Part shown: piece after piece, positions 36,400-43,661 of the stretch
Layout of the letters: every line of letters starts with the position of its first letter
Position numbering within the stretch: position 1 is the first letter of the stretch
Assembly (NCBI RefSeq): GCF_007997005.1
Contig: NZ_VOSL01000025.1
Location: forward strand, 132,001 to 196,000
DNA: 64,000 nucleotides
Direction: 5' to 3'
Source of the DNA: Lujinxingia vulgaris
Lineage (GTDB): Bacteria > Myxococcota_A > Bradymonadia > Bradymonadales > Bradymonadaceae
Notes under the pieces: model-generated
Databases searched by the model: none
Told to the model about the DNA's origin: nothing
Seen by the model: the letters and a program-made list of their open reading frames with translations, nothing else
Position numbers and translations under genes: made by a program

Positions 36400-38133
36400 T
36401 TAGCCGCGGAGCGCCTGGGAGAGGACGCCGGCGAACCTGGCGAGGCCAGGGTTGAGCTCGAAGCGGGTGAGGCGCTCGGCGATTTTTGCGGTGTTTTTGG
36501 TAGTGACAAACCAGGGGGGCTTCGGGAAGGCTTTGAAGGGGCCGCGGATGACACTCTTCTGGGGTTTGTCGAAGAGGAAGGTGTTGTGGACGACGCCGAT
36601 TCCGGAGCCGATGTCCTGGTAGGTGTGTCCGGGGAAGGCACCCCAGGGGGTGACGCCGAGGCCGTAGCTGACGGCGGGCCAGTGGTTGACGACGACGCTG
36701 CCGTAGCGCAGCTCGGAGATGGCCTGCTCCAGGGCGGCGGCCTCTGTGCGCTGGGTGCGCGGGTCGATGAGGATGGAGGCGCTTAATGTGCCCCAGAGGT
36801 GCTCGTTGCAGAAGGCGGTGGCGCGTTTGAGGAACTCCGAGGGAGAGGAGGCGTCGAGGGAGGTCTCGCACATCACGCCGCAGAAGGACTCAGTGGTGAA
36901 GCAGACGTTGTCGGTGTCGTCGGCGGGGACGTTGGGGATGAGGCCCCAGGGGAGGATGCCGTCTTGACGGGGGCCGAAGAGTTCGGCCTGGTCGTTGGCG
37001 TCGATGAAGGTGTCGAAGCGTTCCTCGGCGCCGGGGTAGTAGGCGACGCGTTTGTCGATGTCGCTGAGCACGCTGCGGAGTTTGTTGAGAAAGGCCTCGC
37101 GCTGGGGCCAGTCTTTTTGTGTGATAAGGACGCGGGCAGCGTTGCAGTTGAAGCCGCCGTTGTTGGCGAGCTGGGTGGCGACGTTTTCGGCCTGGAATTG
37201 CAGCTCACTCTCGGTCCAGGTTCCCGGGGTGACGATGATGGGGCTTACGTTACCAAGCTCGCTGGTGATGCGCTTGTTGAGGAGGGGCTCGTCGTTGGCT
37301 TTGCGCTGCTCCCCTTCCGGGCCTGTGCCGTAGACGATGGCGTCGTGGGTGAGGTCGCTGCCGGTGATGTGAATTTCTTCGACGAGGGGGTGATGGCAGA
37401 GGTAGGCGCCGACATCGGCGCCGCCGTATGCCATGGCGAGGAAGCCACGATCGATGAACTCCGCAAACGCCTCTTCGATGAAGGGGCCGAGGTAGTCGTT
37501 GACCGGGTTCATCTTGAGGATGCAGACCTGGCCTTCGGCGAAGAGTTTGTAGACGACATCGAGGGGGCCGATGCTGGCGACGTTTCCGGCGCCGAGCACC
37601 AGGGCGACGTGGCCATCGGGGAGGTCCTGGTCGTAGAAGCTGGCGGTGTTGCTGGCGAGGTTTGAGGGGGTCACCTCGGGTTGCATCCAGACTTCGGCGG
37701 TGAAGCCCTGGTACATGAGCTTGTCGAGGGTGCCGAGAGGGAAGACATCGACGATGACCTGGCCATCGTGGCGTGTGCGCAGCGCACCGTTTTTGAGTTG
37801 GGGTTTGCCGTGACGGTCGATGTCTTCGAGGGTGTCGATGAGCAGGCGCAGGTTGCGTGCGGTGATGACGGGGCCACCAAGCCACTCTTCGCCGGCCAGG
37901 GGAGAGCCTTGAGGGATGCGTTTGGCGCGCAGCGCGGCCTCCACCTGGCGTGGGGCGACGTCGACCACACGCTCCAGCAACCGGCGCGTCATCGCGATTT
38001 TCTCGCTCAAGGGCAACCTCGCCCACGAGTGACGGTTATCGTGCAGCGTGGCGAGGCGCGCGTCGAGCTGGGGCGCGTCTGCGGGGGTTGGGATGTTTGC
38101 TGACGAGGGTGATGGCGAGGCGGATGTGGCCAT
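36400..38133 (-). CDS. Aldehyde dehydrogenase family protein
   Basis: 577 residues, longer than the common ~490. An NAD(P)-binding fold is followed by the catalytic part: ELGNVSPIIV carries the general-base glutamate region and GGFNCNAARVL the catalytic cysteine. VLGAGNVASIGPLDVVYKLFAEG and NPVNDYLGP fit a cofactor-binding region of an unusual branch. Extra N-terminal helices (about 1-95) and the C-terminal segment FLFDKPQKSVIRGP are not typical of standard ALDH. The substrate cannot be told from sequence. It may oxidise a long-chain or aromatic aldehyde. Confidence 0.82.
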   Translation of the reverse strand: MATSASPSPSSANIPTPADAPQLDARLATLHDNRHSWARLPLSEKIAMTRRLLERVVDVAPRQVEAALRAKRIPQGSPLAGEEWLGGPVITARNLRLLIDTLEDIDRHGKPQLKNGALRTRHDGQVIVDVFPLGTLDKLMYQGFTAEVWMQPEVTPSNLASNTASFYDQDLPDGHVALVLGAGNVASIGPLDVVYKLFAEGQVCILKMNPVNDYLGPFIEEAFAEFIDRGFLAMAYGGADVGAYLCHHPLVEEIHITGSDLTHDAIVYGTGPEGEQRKANDEPLLNKRITSELGNVSPIIVTPGTWTESELQFQAENVATQLANNGGFNCNAARVLITQKDWPQREAFLNKLRSVLSDIDKRVAYYPGAEERFDTFIDANDQAELFGPRQDGILPWGLIPNVPADDTDNVCFTTESFCGVMCETSLDASSPSEFLKRATAFCNEHLWGTLSASILIDPRTQRTEAAALEQAISELRYGSVVVNHWPAVSYGLGVTPWGAFPGHTYQDIGSGIGVVHNTFLFDKPQKSVIRGPFKAFPKPPWFVTTKNTAKIAERLTRFELNPGLARFAGVLSQALRG

Positions 38134-38349
38134 GGCGGTCTCAGGTAGTGGGAGCGCTGTAAAACACCGGGCGAGTTTGGTGGCAATGGGGAGAGATTAG
38201 GACGGAAGTTGTTGGGAGGCAACGCGATCGGAGTGGTTGATCTGTGGCGAGTGTGGTTGGGGGGGGGGTTGGACTGAGGGGGGCGTGAGGCGATTACCCG
38301 TGAAGTCTGAGGGAGGTCGGGGGTGGAGTGTCGGCCTGAGGGGTGATCG

Positions 38350-38389
38350 CATACCCCGAATGACGGACAACCACCCATTCGGGGGTATG
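38350..38389. other. Inverted repeat, possible operator or hairpin
   Basis: CATACCCCGAATG (38350-38362) and CATTCGGGGGTATG (38376-38389) pair over 13 bases with one extra G, around a 13-base loop. It sits between divergent genes. No T tract, so an operator or RNA stem is more likely than a terminator. Confidence 0.5.
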
Positions 38390-38391
38390 GA

Positions 38392-38476
38392 GGAGGGGTC
38401 AGTGTGAGGGTCGAGTCCCGACTGGAGGGGTGTGGGAGGGGTCAGTGTGAGGGTCGAGTCCCAGCCGGAGGGGTGT
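38392..38476. repeat. Tandem ~42-bp repeat, two copies
   Basis: GGAGGGGTCAGTGTGAGGGT and what follows (38392-38433) repeats at 38435-38476 with period 43. The copies differ only near the middle (CCCGACT versus CCCAGCC). It directly follows the inverted repeat at 38350. Confidence 0.85.
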
Positions 38477-38661
38477 TGCAGGGGTTTGGCTCCGAGGGGC
38501 GTCTGAGGATGAGAGGTTCGTCAGGGCAGCGGTTGCCGGTGGGGTTCGATGTGGTGACGTCGTGTCGGGGTGAGGGGTGAAGGAAGGTGAGCTTCTGCGG
38601 GGTGTGAGAGGGGGGAGGTGGTGGAGGTGTGTGGTTGAACAAAGGCGTGAGGATCAGGCGC

Positions 38662-38690
38662 TTCCGGTGTGGTGGGGGATTTCCTATACT
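38662..38690 (+). promoter_or_regulatory. Candidate promoter of the PfkB gene
   Basis: TATACT (38685-38690) is a good -10 box; the -35 position holds only TTCCGG. It lies 62 bases before the ATG at 38752. Confidence 0.4.
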
Positions 38691-38751
38691 GGGCGTCTTA
38701 GAGCGGAGAGCTGACTGTGATCCAACGGGGCGATGCCAAGGGAGAGATGCG

Positions 38752-39645
38752 ATGCGAGTGTTGTCAGCAGGCTACTGTACGCTGGACCAGATCGGGGTGG
38801 TTGAGACGCGTGGGCGCGGGGAGACGCGACGCGATCTGACGACGTTTTCGGTGCAGGGTGGGGGGACGGCGGCGACGGCGGCGGTGGCGTTAGCGCGGTG
38901 GGGCGTGGATGTGGGGGTTGTCGGCGTGGTGGGCGACGATGAGCGGGGTGCGCAGATTGAGCGTACGCTCTCTGCGGCGAAGGTGGACACCCGGCATATG
39001 ATCCGTCGACAGGGGGGGATCAGTCAGTTGACGATGGTCGTGTTGGATGCCGAGGTGGGGCGACGGTTGTACGTGACGCCGGGGAGTGTGGCGCCGTTGG
39101 AGGCGGACGAGGTCAGTGAGGGGATGTTAGACGGGGTCGATTTACTGGTGATTGACGGGGCGTATCCGGAGGCGCAGTTGGCGTTGGCCCGGAGCGCGAA
39201 GTCGCGGGGTGTCTCGGTGGTGGGGGAGCTTAAGCGCGGGGGACGAGAGGTTGCGGAGACGCTCTTGCCCTGGCTGGATGTGGTGGTGACCTCGGAGCGT
39301 GTCGCCAGTGATTTGACGGGGGTGGGGGCGTTGCAGGGGATATGTGAGGGGTTGATCGAGCGAGGTCCGACGGTGGCTGTGGTGACGCTGGGGGAGGAGG
39401 GAGCGGCGGGGATGGGCGAGGATGGGGAGTTGTTGCGGGAGGTGGCCAGTCGGATTGAGGAGGTGGATGTGACGGGGGCGGGCGATGTTTTTCTGGGAGC
39501 GGTGGCGCTGGGGGTGCGGGAGGGGTGGCCGCTGCAGCGCGTGCTTCGCTACGCGAACGCCGCGGCGGCCCGGGCCTGTGAGGGGCTCGGGGGGCGGAGC
39601 TCGATCGGCACGCGAGAGGTGATTGAAGCGATGCTTGAGGGTTGA
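38752..39645 (+). CDS. PfkB-family carbohydrate/nucleoside kinase
   Basis: 297 residues from the ATG at 38752 after AAGGGAGAG; an upstream start at 38629 adds 41 unconserved residues. Ribokinase fold: GGGTAATAAVALARWG near the N-terminus, GDDERGAQ, a lid strand region, and the anion-hole and catalytic motif DVTGAGDVFLGA with the catalytic Asp. PfkB kinases phosphorylate sugars or nucleosides; the substrate is not clear (sugar kinase such as ribokinase or a sulfofructose kinase is possible). Confidence 0.86.
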   Translation: MRVLSAGYCTLDQIGVVETRGRGETRRDLTTFSVQGGGTAATAAVALARWGVDVGVVGVVGDDERGAQIERTLSAAKVDTRHMIRRQGGISQLTMVVLDAEVGRRLYVTPGSVAPLEADEVSEGMLDGVDLLVIDGAYPEAQLALARSAKSRGVSVVGELKRGGREVAETLLPWLDVVVTSERVASDLTGVGALQGICEGLIERGPTVAVVTLGEEGAAGMGEDGELLREVASRIEEVDVTGAGDVFLGAVALGVREGWPLQRVLRYANAAAARACEGLGGRSSIGTREVIEAMLEG

Positions 39646-39671
39646 AGGCGCGAGGCGTCGTGAAGAACGAC

Positions 39672-39710
39672 AGAAAGCCGCTCCCGATGGTCGGGGGCGG
39701 CTTTCTTTTT
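39672..39710 (+). terminator. Rho-independent terminator after the PfkB gene
   Basis: 16-base stem AGAAAGCCGCTCCCGA / TCGGGGGCGGCTTTCT with a 3-base loop and T5 tail; one G-U pair. It lies between converging genes and may also stop minus-strand transcription of the PHP gene. Confidence 0.92.
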
Positions 39711-39729
39711 GTTGCGATGTAGCGCGGGA

Positions 39730-40563
39730 TCAGGAGCGTTTGGAGCGACCGCCGCGGGAGCGTCCGCCGCGGCTGGAGCGGCCTCCACCTTTGGAGCCAC
39801 GGCGACCGCCGCCTTTGGAGCCACGACGTCCGCCGCCACCTTTGGAGGAGCGTCCGGAGCGTCCGCGACCCGAGCCACCTTTGGAGGGGCGGCGGGCGCG
39901 GCTGGATGCCTGTTGTTCGACGTCCCCGATCTGGACGGCCCAGAACTCGGCGTTTTTGAGGGCTTCGACGAGTTGTTTCTGAGTGCGGATCTCGTCGTCG
40001 AAGAAGGTGGCGAAGCGTCCGACGGCGTCGAGGTCGTCGGCGGGGTCGGAGCCGCCGATGGTGCCCAGGCCCATGAAGGTGGCGGCTTCCAGGGCGAAGT
40101 TATTCTGGAGGGCGCCGACCCGGGGGGTGAAGACTTCGACGGCGCTGAGGCGGTCGAAGGTGAAGATATGATCGCCCATGTTGAAGGGGATCTCGAGGTC
40201 GTATGGGCGGGCGGCGATGGTGACGCCGTTGTGCTTGTCGAAGAGCTGCATGACGGCTTCGGCAGCCGGGGTGGTCATGTAGGTGATGGCTCGCCACTCT
40301 TCGGCCAGGTAGAAGGCGTCAACTTCGGGGACGAAGCCCAGGAGGATGCCGCGGTCAGTGGGGATCTCCACACCGATGAAGACGTTGAGTTCGGGGAACT
40401 CGTTACTGGCGAGCGCGAGGATATCGGCGCTGCGGGCGGTGGAGAGGGTCTCACAGAAGGCGACGGCGTCGAGGCCTGCGTCGCGGGCTTTCGTGAGGAT
40501 CTGGCGGGGGGAGAGCTTAACACCTTCGGAGATGTCCGACTTGGCGTGGAGATCAATCAACAT
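39730..40563 (-). CDS. PHP-domain protein with degenerate metal site and basic SKGG/RGG tail
   Basis: 277 residues. The N-terminal ~215 residues match the PHP phosphoesterase fold (LIDLH, VAFCET, GVEIPTDRG, ITIAARPYD-like, GSDPADD). The usual motif-I HxH is HxK here (His6, Lys8), and GSDAH is replaced by GSDP, so key metal ligands are missing. The last ~65 residues are almost only Ser, Lys, Gly and Arg, in short repeats such as SKGGGRRG and RGGRSRGG. Such basic RGG tails commonly bind RNA or other acids. Catalysis may be lost and binding retained. It is the last gene of a transaldolase-fxsA-PHP operon. Confidence 0.8.
   Translation of the reverse strand: MLIDLHAKSDISEGVKLSPRQILTKARDAGLDAVAFCETLSTARSADILALASNEFPELNVFIGVEIPTDRGILLGFVPEVDAFYLAEEWRAITYMTTPAAEAVMQLFDKHNGVTIAARPYDLEIPFNMGDHIFTFDRLSAVEVFTPRVGALQNNFALEAATFMGLGTIGGSDPADDLDAVGRFATFFDDEIRTQKQLVEALKNAEFWAVQIGDVEQQASSRARRPSKGGSGRGRSGRSSKGGGGRRGSKGGGRRGSKGGGRSSRGGRSRGGRSKRS
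39733..39895 (-). repeat. Low-complexity repeats coding the SKGG/RGG tail
   Basis: Repeated CCTTTGGAG and CCACG/CCGCC blocks, read on the minus strand as Ser-Lys-Gly-Gly and Arg-Gly codons. The repeats could expand or contract by slippage. Confidence 0.75.
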
Positions 40564-40672
40564 AAATCAAAGCCGTGTGTGCGGTCCGTCGGCGTCGACG
40601 AGGGCGCCGAGAGGTAGGGTTCATCGTTGCGCAGTGACGCGTTGGGTGTGGCCGTAGGGCCGGGGTTTGCGG

Positions 40673-41227
40673 TCAGCGCTGTCGAGGCAGGCTAGCGTCA
40701 GAGTCGCGGTCTGTCGAGTCTCCGGGGCGATCCGGGGTGATATCGATGATGTCACCCTGGTCGGCGCCGCCAAAAGGCGAGCGTGCGTCGCCGGCGCCGG
40801 GACCGAAGGGGGAGTTTCCGAAGACGTTTGAGGACTGCGAGATGAAGAAGGTGGACGTGCCGCTTTCCAGGGCCGCCTTGAAGCGGGCGCGGATGGCGTT
40901 TTTGAGCGGTCGTCTCAAGGGGGGGATCAAGAGCACCAGGCCGGCGATGTCGGTGAGCACACCGGGGGTGATGAGGAAGACGCCGGCGATGAAGACGGCG
41001 AGTCCGTCGAGGAGGCTGTCGGCGGGGATGTTGCCCTGGCGCAAGTCGTTCTGGATGGCGTGCCAGGCGCGCAGCCCCTCGAGTTTTCCGAGGACGGCGC
41101 CGAGCAGGCCGGTGGCGACGACCAGGCCGATGGTGGGCCAGAGGCCGATGAGCTGGCCCAGGGGGATGAGCAGGGCAAGCTCGATGAGGGGTACGACGGT
41201 AAATAGGAAGAGCAGTTTGAGTAGCAC
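40673..41227 (-). CDS. fxsA: FxsA family membrane protein
   Basis: 184 residues. Four hydrophobic helices lie in the first ~110 residues (about 4-22, 28-46, 75-90, 92-108) with FxsA features: IPLGQLIGLWPTIGLVVATGLLGA and GVFLITPGVLTDIAGLVLLIPP. A polar C-terminal tail of ~70 residues follows. FxsA is named for phage F exclusion suppression in E. coli; its general role is unknown. The GTG start has GAGAGG upstream. It sits between transaldolase and the PHP gene. Confidence 0.88.
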   Translation of the reverse strand: MLLKLLFLFTVVPLIELALLIPLGQLIGLWPTIGLVVATGLLGAVLGKLEGLRAWHAIQNDLRQGNIPADSLLDGLAVFIAGVFLITPGVLTDIAGLVLLIPPLRRPLKNAIRARFKAALESGTSTFFISQSSNVFGNSPFGPGAGDARSPFGGADQGDIIDITPDRPGDSTDRDSDASLPRQR

Positions 41228-41287
41228 GATGCCTCTCAGTGGGGCGGCGCCAGCGCTGGTGCGGGCTGGCGCCGCCGCGCAAAAGGA

Positions 41288-41938
41288 TCAGGCCTTCGGG
41301 ACTTTCTCCCAGTCCTTGAGGAACTTCTCCAGGCCGATATCGGTCAGGGGGTGTTGGAACATCTTGTCGATGATGTTGAAGGGGATCGTGGCGACGTGGG
41401 CGCCCAGAAGGGCGGACTCGGCCACGTGGCGCGGGTGACGGATGGAGGCGACCAGCACCTGGGTGGAGATGTTGGGGTAGTTGGCGTAGGCGGCGACGAT
41501 CTCTTCGATCAGGTCCATGCCGGACTGTCCCAGGTCATCGAGGCGGCCGATGAAGGGGCTGATGTAGGTGGCGCCGGCGCGGGCCGCGAGCAGGGCCTGG
41601 TTGGTGGAGAAGCAGAGGGTGACGTTGACGCCGATGCCTTCGTCCGTGAGGGTTTTGCAGGCTTTGAGGCCGTCGGGGGTCAGGGGGATTTTGACGACGA
41701 TGTTGTCGGCCCAGCTGGCGAACTCGCGGCCTTCGCGCACCATGCCTTCAGTGTCGGTGGAGGTGACCTCGGCACTGACGGGCCCGTCGACGAGCTCGCA
41801 GATCTCGAGGATGACTTCTTTGAAGGGGCGACCACTTTTAGCGATGAGGCTGGGGTTGGTGGTGACGCCGTCGAGGATGCCGAGCTGGGCGGCGGTGCGG
41901 ATTTCGGTGGTGTCGGCGGTGTCGATGAAGAATTTCAT
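41288..41938 (-). CDS. tal: Transaldolase (short, Fsa/TalC-like type)
   Basis: 216 residues. A TIM barrel with the short-type start [15 protein letters not shown], the TTNPSLIAK block, the Schiff-base lysine in [15 protein letters not shown], and [21 protein letters not shown]. It links glycolysis with the pentose phosphate pathway by moving a dihydroxyacetone unit; the short type covers both transaldolase and fructose-6-phosphate aldolase activities, which sequence alone does not separate. The start at 41938 is the first ATG before the conserved MKFF; the upstream alternative at 41968 is ignored. Confidence 0.9.
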   Translation of the reverse strand: MKFFIDTADTTEIRTAAQLGILDGVTTNPSLIAKSGRPFKEVILEICELVDGPVSAEVTSTDTEGMVREGREFASWADNIVVKIPLTPDGLKACKTLTDEGIGVNVTLCFSTNQALLAARAGATYISPFIGRLDDLGQSGMDLIEEIVAAYANYPNISTQVLVASIRHPRHVAESALLGAHVATIPFNIIDKMFQHPLTDIGLEKFLKDWEKVPKA

Positions 41939-42118
41939 AGGGCTCACTCGGTCAACGGGTGGACACAAAGGGCGAAGAGAGACGCAGGCTCCCTAACATT
42001 GAGGGCCTTTCAGGCGCAAATCGTCTCGCGGAGCACCGGCCTTGTGTCGACACTGTGAAGAACACGGTCGAAGGGGGGCTGATTCCCGCTTGGCGGGGCG
42101 CCAGCGAGGCTGGAAAAG

Positions 42119-42172
42119 GGCGCGGGCGATGTGCTATTCGGACGCGACGATCATTGAGCGCCAGCCCGCGCC
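42119..42172 (+). other. Possible stem in the serS leader
   Basis: GGCGCGGGC (42119-42127) pairs with GCCCGCGCC (42164-42172) around a 36-base loop, ending 39 bases before serS. It could be an attenuation structure, but no T-box signature and no leader peptide rich in Ser codons are visible. Confidence 0.35.
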
Positions 42173-42211
42173 GACGCTCTGCCATGTATAAGCACCCAAG
42201 AGGCTTTCACC

Positions 42212-43489
42212 ATGCTGGATATCAAGTTCATTCGTGAGAACGTTGACACGGTTAAGGAGGCGGCTCGCAACAAGCGCTTCGACGTGGATATCGACCGGTT
42301 GTTGGAGCTGGACGAGCGTCGTCGTGATTTGCTGAGCAGCTCCGAGAAGATCCGGGCGCGTCGTAACGAGGTGGCCCAGGCGATTCCGAAGGCGTCGAAG
42401 GACGAGCGTCCGGCGCTGATCGAGGAGGGCAAGCAGCTCAAAGAAGATCTGGCGAGTTACGAGGAGGAGCTGGTTGAGGTGCAGTCGGCCTATGAGGGGC
42501 TGATGTTGATGGTGCCCAACGTGACCCTGCCGGAGGTGCCGATCGGGGAGACGGACGAGGACAACGAGGTGATTCGGCACGTCGGTGAGCCGCGCACCTT
42601 TGATTTTGAGCCTCGGGACCACGAGGAGCTCGGCGAGCTGCTGGGGATCATCGATAAGGAGCGGGGGATCAAGGTGGGCGGGGCGCGATCCTATGCGTTA
42701 CGCGGGGCCGGGGCGCTGTTGGAGATGGCGGTGATGCGCCTGGGGATGGACCTGATGGTGGAGCGAGGCTACGAGCCGATCATCGGACCGCTGATGGTCA
42801 ATGAGAGCGCGTTGGTGGGAACGGGGTTCTTTCCCTACGGTCAGGAAGACACCTACCACCTGGAGAAGGACGATAAGTACCTGGTGGGGACCAGCGAGGT
42901 GATCCTGGTGAGCCTCAACGCCGATGAGATTCTGGAGAAGGACTCGTTGCCGCGGCGTTATTGCGGGTTTTCGCCGTGTTTTCGGCGGGAGGCGGGGAGC
43001 GCGGGTCGCGATACGCGCGGGGTATATCGGGTGCATCAGTTTACGAAGGTCGAGCAGGTGATCATCTGTGAGGCCGATGAGGCGAAGTCGCGGGCGCTGC
43101 ATGAGGAGTTGTTGGGGAACTCCGAGGCGTTGATGCAGAAGCTGGAGCTTCCCTATCGGGTGGCGCTGGCGTGCACCGGGGAGATCGGGCTCGGGCAGGT
43201 GCTCAAGCATGAGATTGAGACCTGGATGCCCTCACGAGGGATGTATTCGGAGACGCACAGCTGCTCGAGCCTCTATGACTACCAGGCGCGTCGAAGCGGG
43301 ATTCGTTACCGCAATGAAGAGGGGCAGATGCGTTATTGTTACACGCTCAACAACACGCTGGCGGCGAGCCCGCGGATCCTCATTCCGATCCTGGAGCATT
43401 ATCAGAATGAGGACGGGTCGGTGACGGTACCCGAGGCGCTTCGGCCCTATATGCACGGCATCGAGGTGATCCGTCCGAAGGCGTCGTAA
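42212..43489 (+). CDS. serS: Seryl-tRNA synthetase
   Basis: Class II synthetase that charges tRNA-Ser (and the serine precursor of tRNA-Sec). 425 residues. The N-terminal coiled-coil arm runs from about 25 to 105 (tRNA binding). The catalytic core has motif 2 FSPCFRREAGSAGRDTRGVYRVHQFTK and motif 3 around NNTLAASPRILIPILE, plus the serine-binding TSEV region. AAGAGG is the ribosome site. It is divergent from the transaldolase operon. Confidence 0.96.
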   Translation: MLDIKFIRENVDTVKEAARNKRFDVDIDRLLELDERRRDLLSSSEKIRARRNEVAQAIPKASKDERPALIEEGKQLKEDLASYEEELVEVQSAYEGLMLMVPNVTLPEVPIGETDEDNEVIRHVGEPRTFDFEPRDHEELGELLGIIDKERGIKVGGARSYALRGAGALLEMAVMRLGMDLMVERGYEPIIGPLMVNESALVGTGFFPYGQEDTYHLEKDDKYLVGTSEVILVSLNADEILEKDSLPRRYCGFSPCFRREAGSAGRDTRGVYRVHQFTKVEQVIICEADEAKSRALHEELLGNSEALMQKLELPYRVALACTGEIGLGQVLKHEIETWMPSRGMYSETHSCSSLYDYQARRSGIRYRNEEGQMRYCYTLNNTLAASPRILIPILEHYQNEDGSVTVPEALRPYMHGIEVIRPKAS

Positions 43490-43528
43490 GGTCGATGCGG
43501 GGGTGAGGGCGACGTGAGTCGGTGAGGA

Positions 43529-43637
43529 GGGGGCGTTTGCACGCCCCTGAAGAGAGCACCGCGGGCCATGGAGCAGGGCGTCGACGAGGGTTTTCCGTCG
43601 TCTGCGTTTGTCGCCGGCCCGCGGTGCGTTTCCTTTT
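43529..43637. terminator. Two hairpins between serS and the RND gene
   Basis: First stem: GGGGCGT / ACGCCCC (43530-43547, 4-base loop). Second: perfect 12-base stem GCACCGCGGGCC (43556-43567) / GGCCCGCGGTGC (43616-43627) with a 48-base loop that folds itself through GACGA/TCGTC, then a T-rich tail. It lies between convergent genes and is likely a termination region for serS. Confidence 0.6.
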
Positions 43638-43661
43638 GGGGGCGTCAGCGTTACGTGCGGG

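Larger units (their letters stand above)
38134..38751. other. G-rich intergenic region
   Basis: 618 bases without a gene, strongly G-rich on the plus strand. It includes a run of ten G (38259-38268) flanked by GGTT and TTGG, many GGG/GGGG runs, a hairpin, a 42-base tandem repeat and a possible promoter. It contains the upstream regions of the divergent aldehyde dehydrogenase and PfkB genes. Confidence 0.7.

Noticed and set aside
39672-39710. CRISPR-like or repeat interpretation of the hairpin after the PfkB gene
   Set aside because: It is a single perfect stem with a T tract, fully explained as a terminator. No spacer array exists anywhere in the window.
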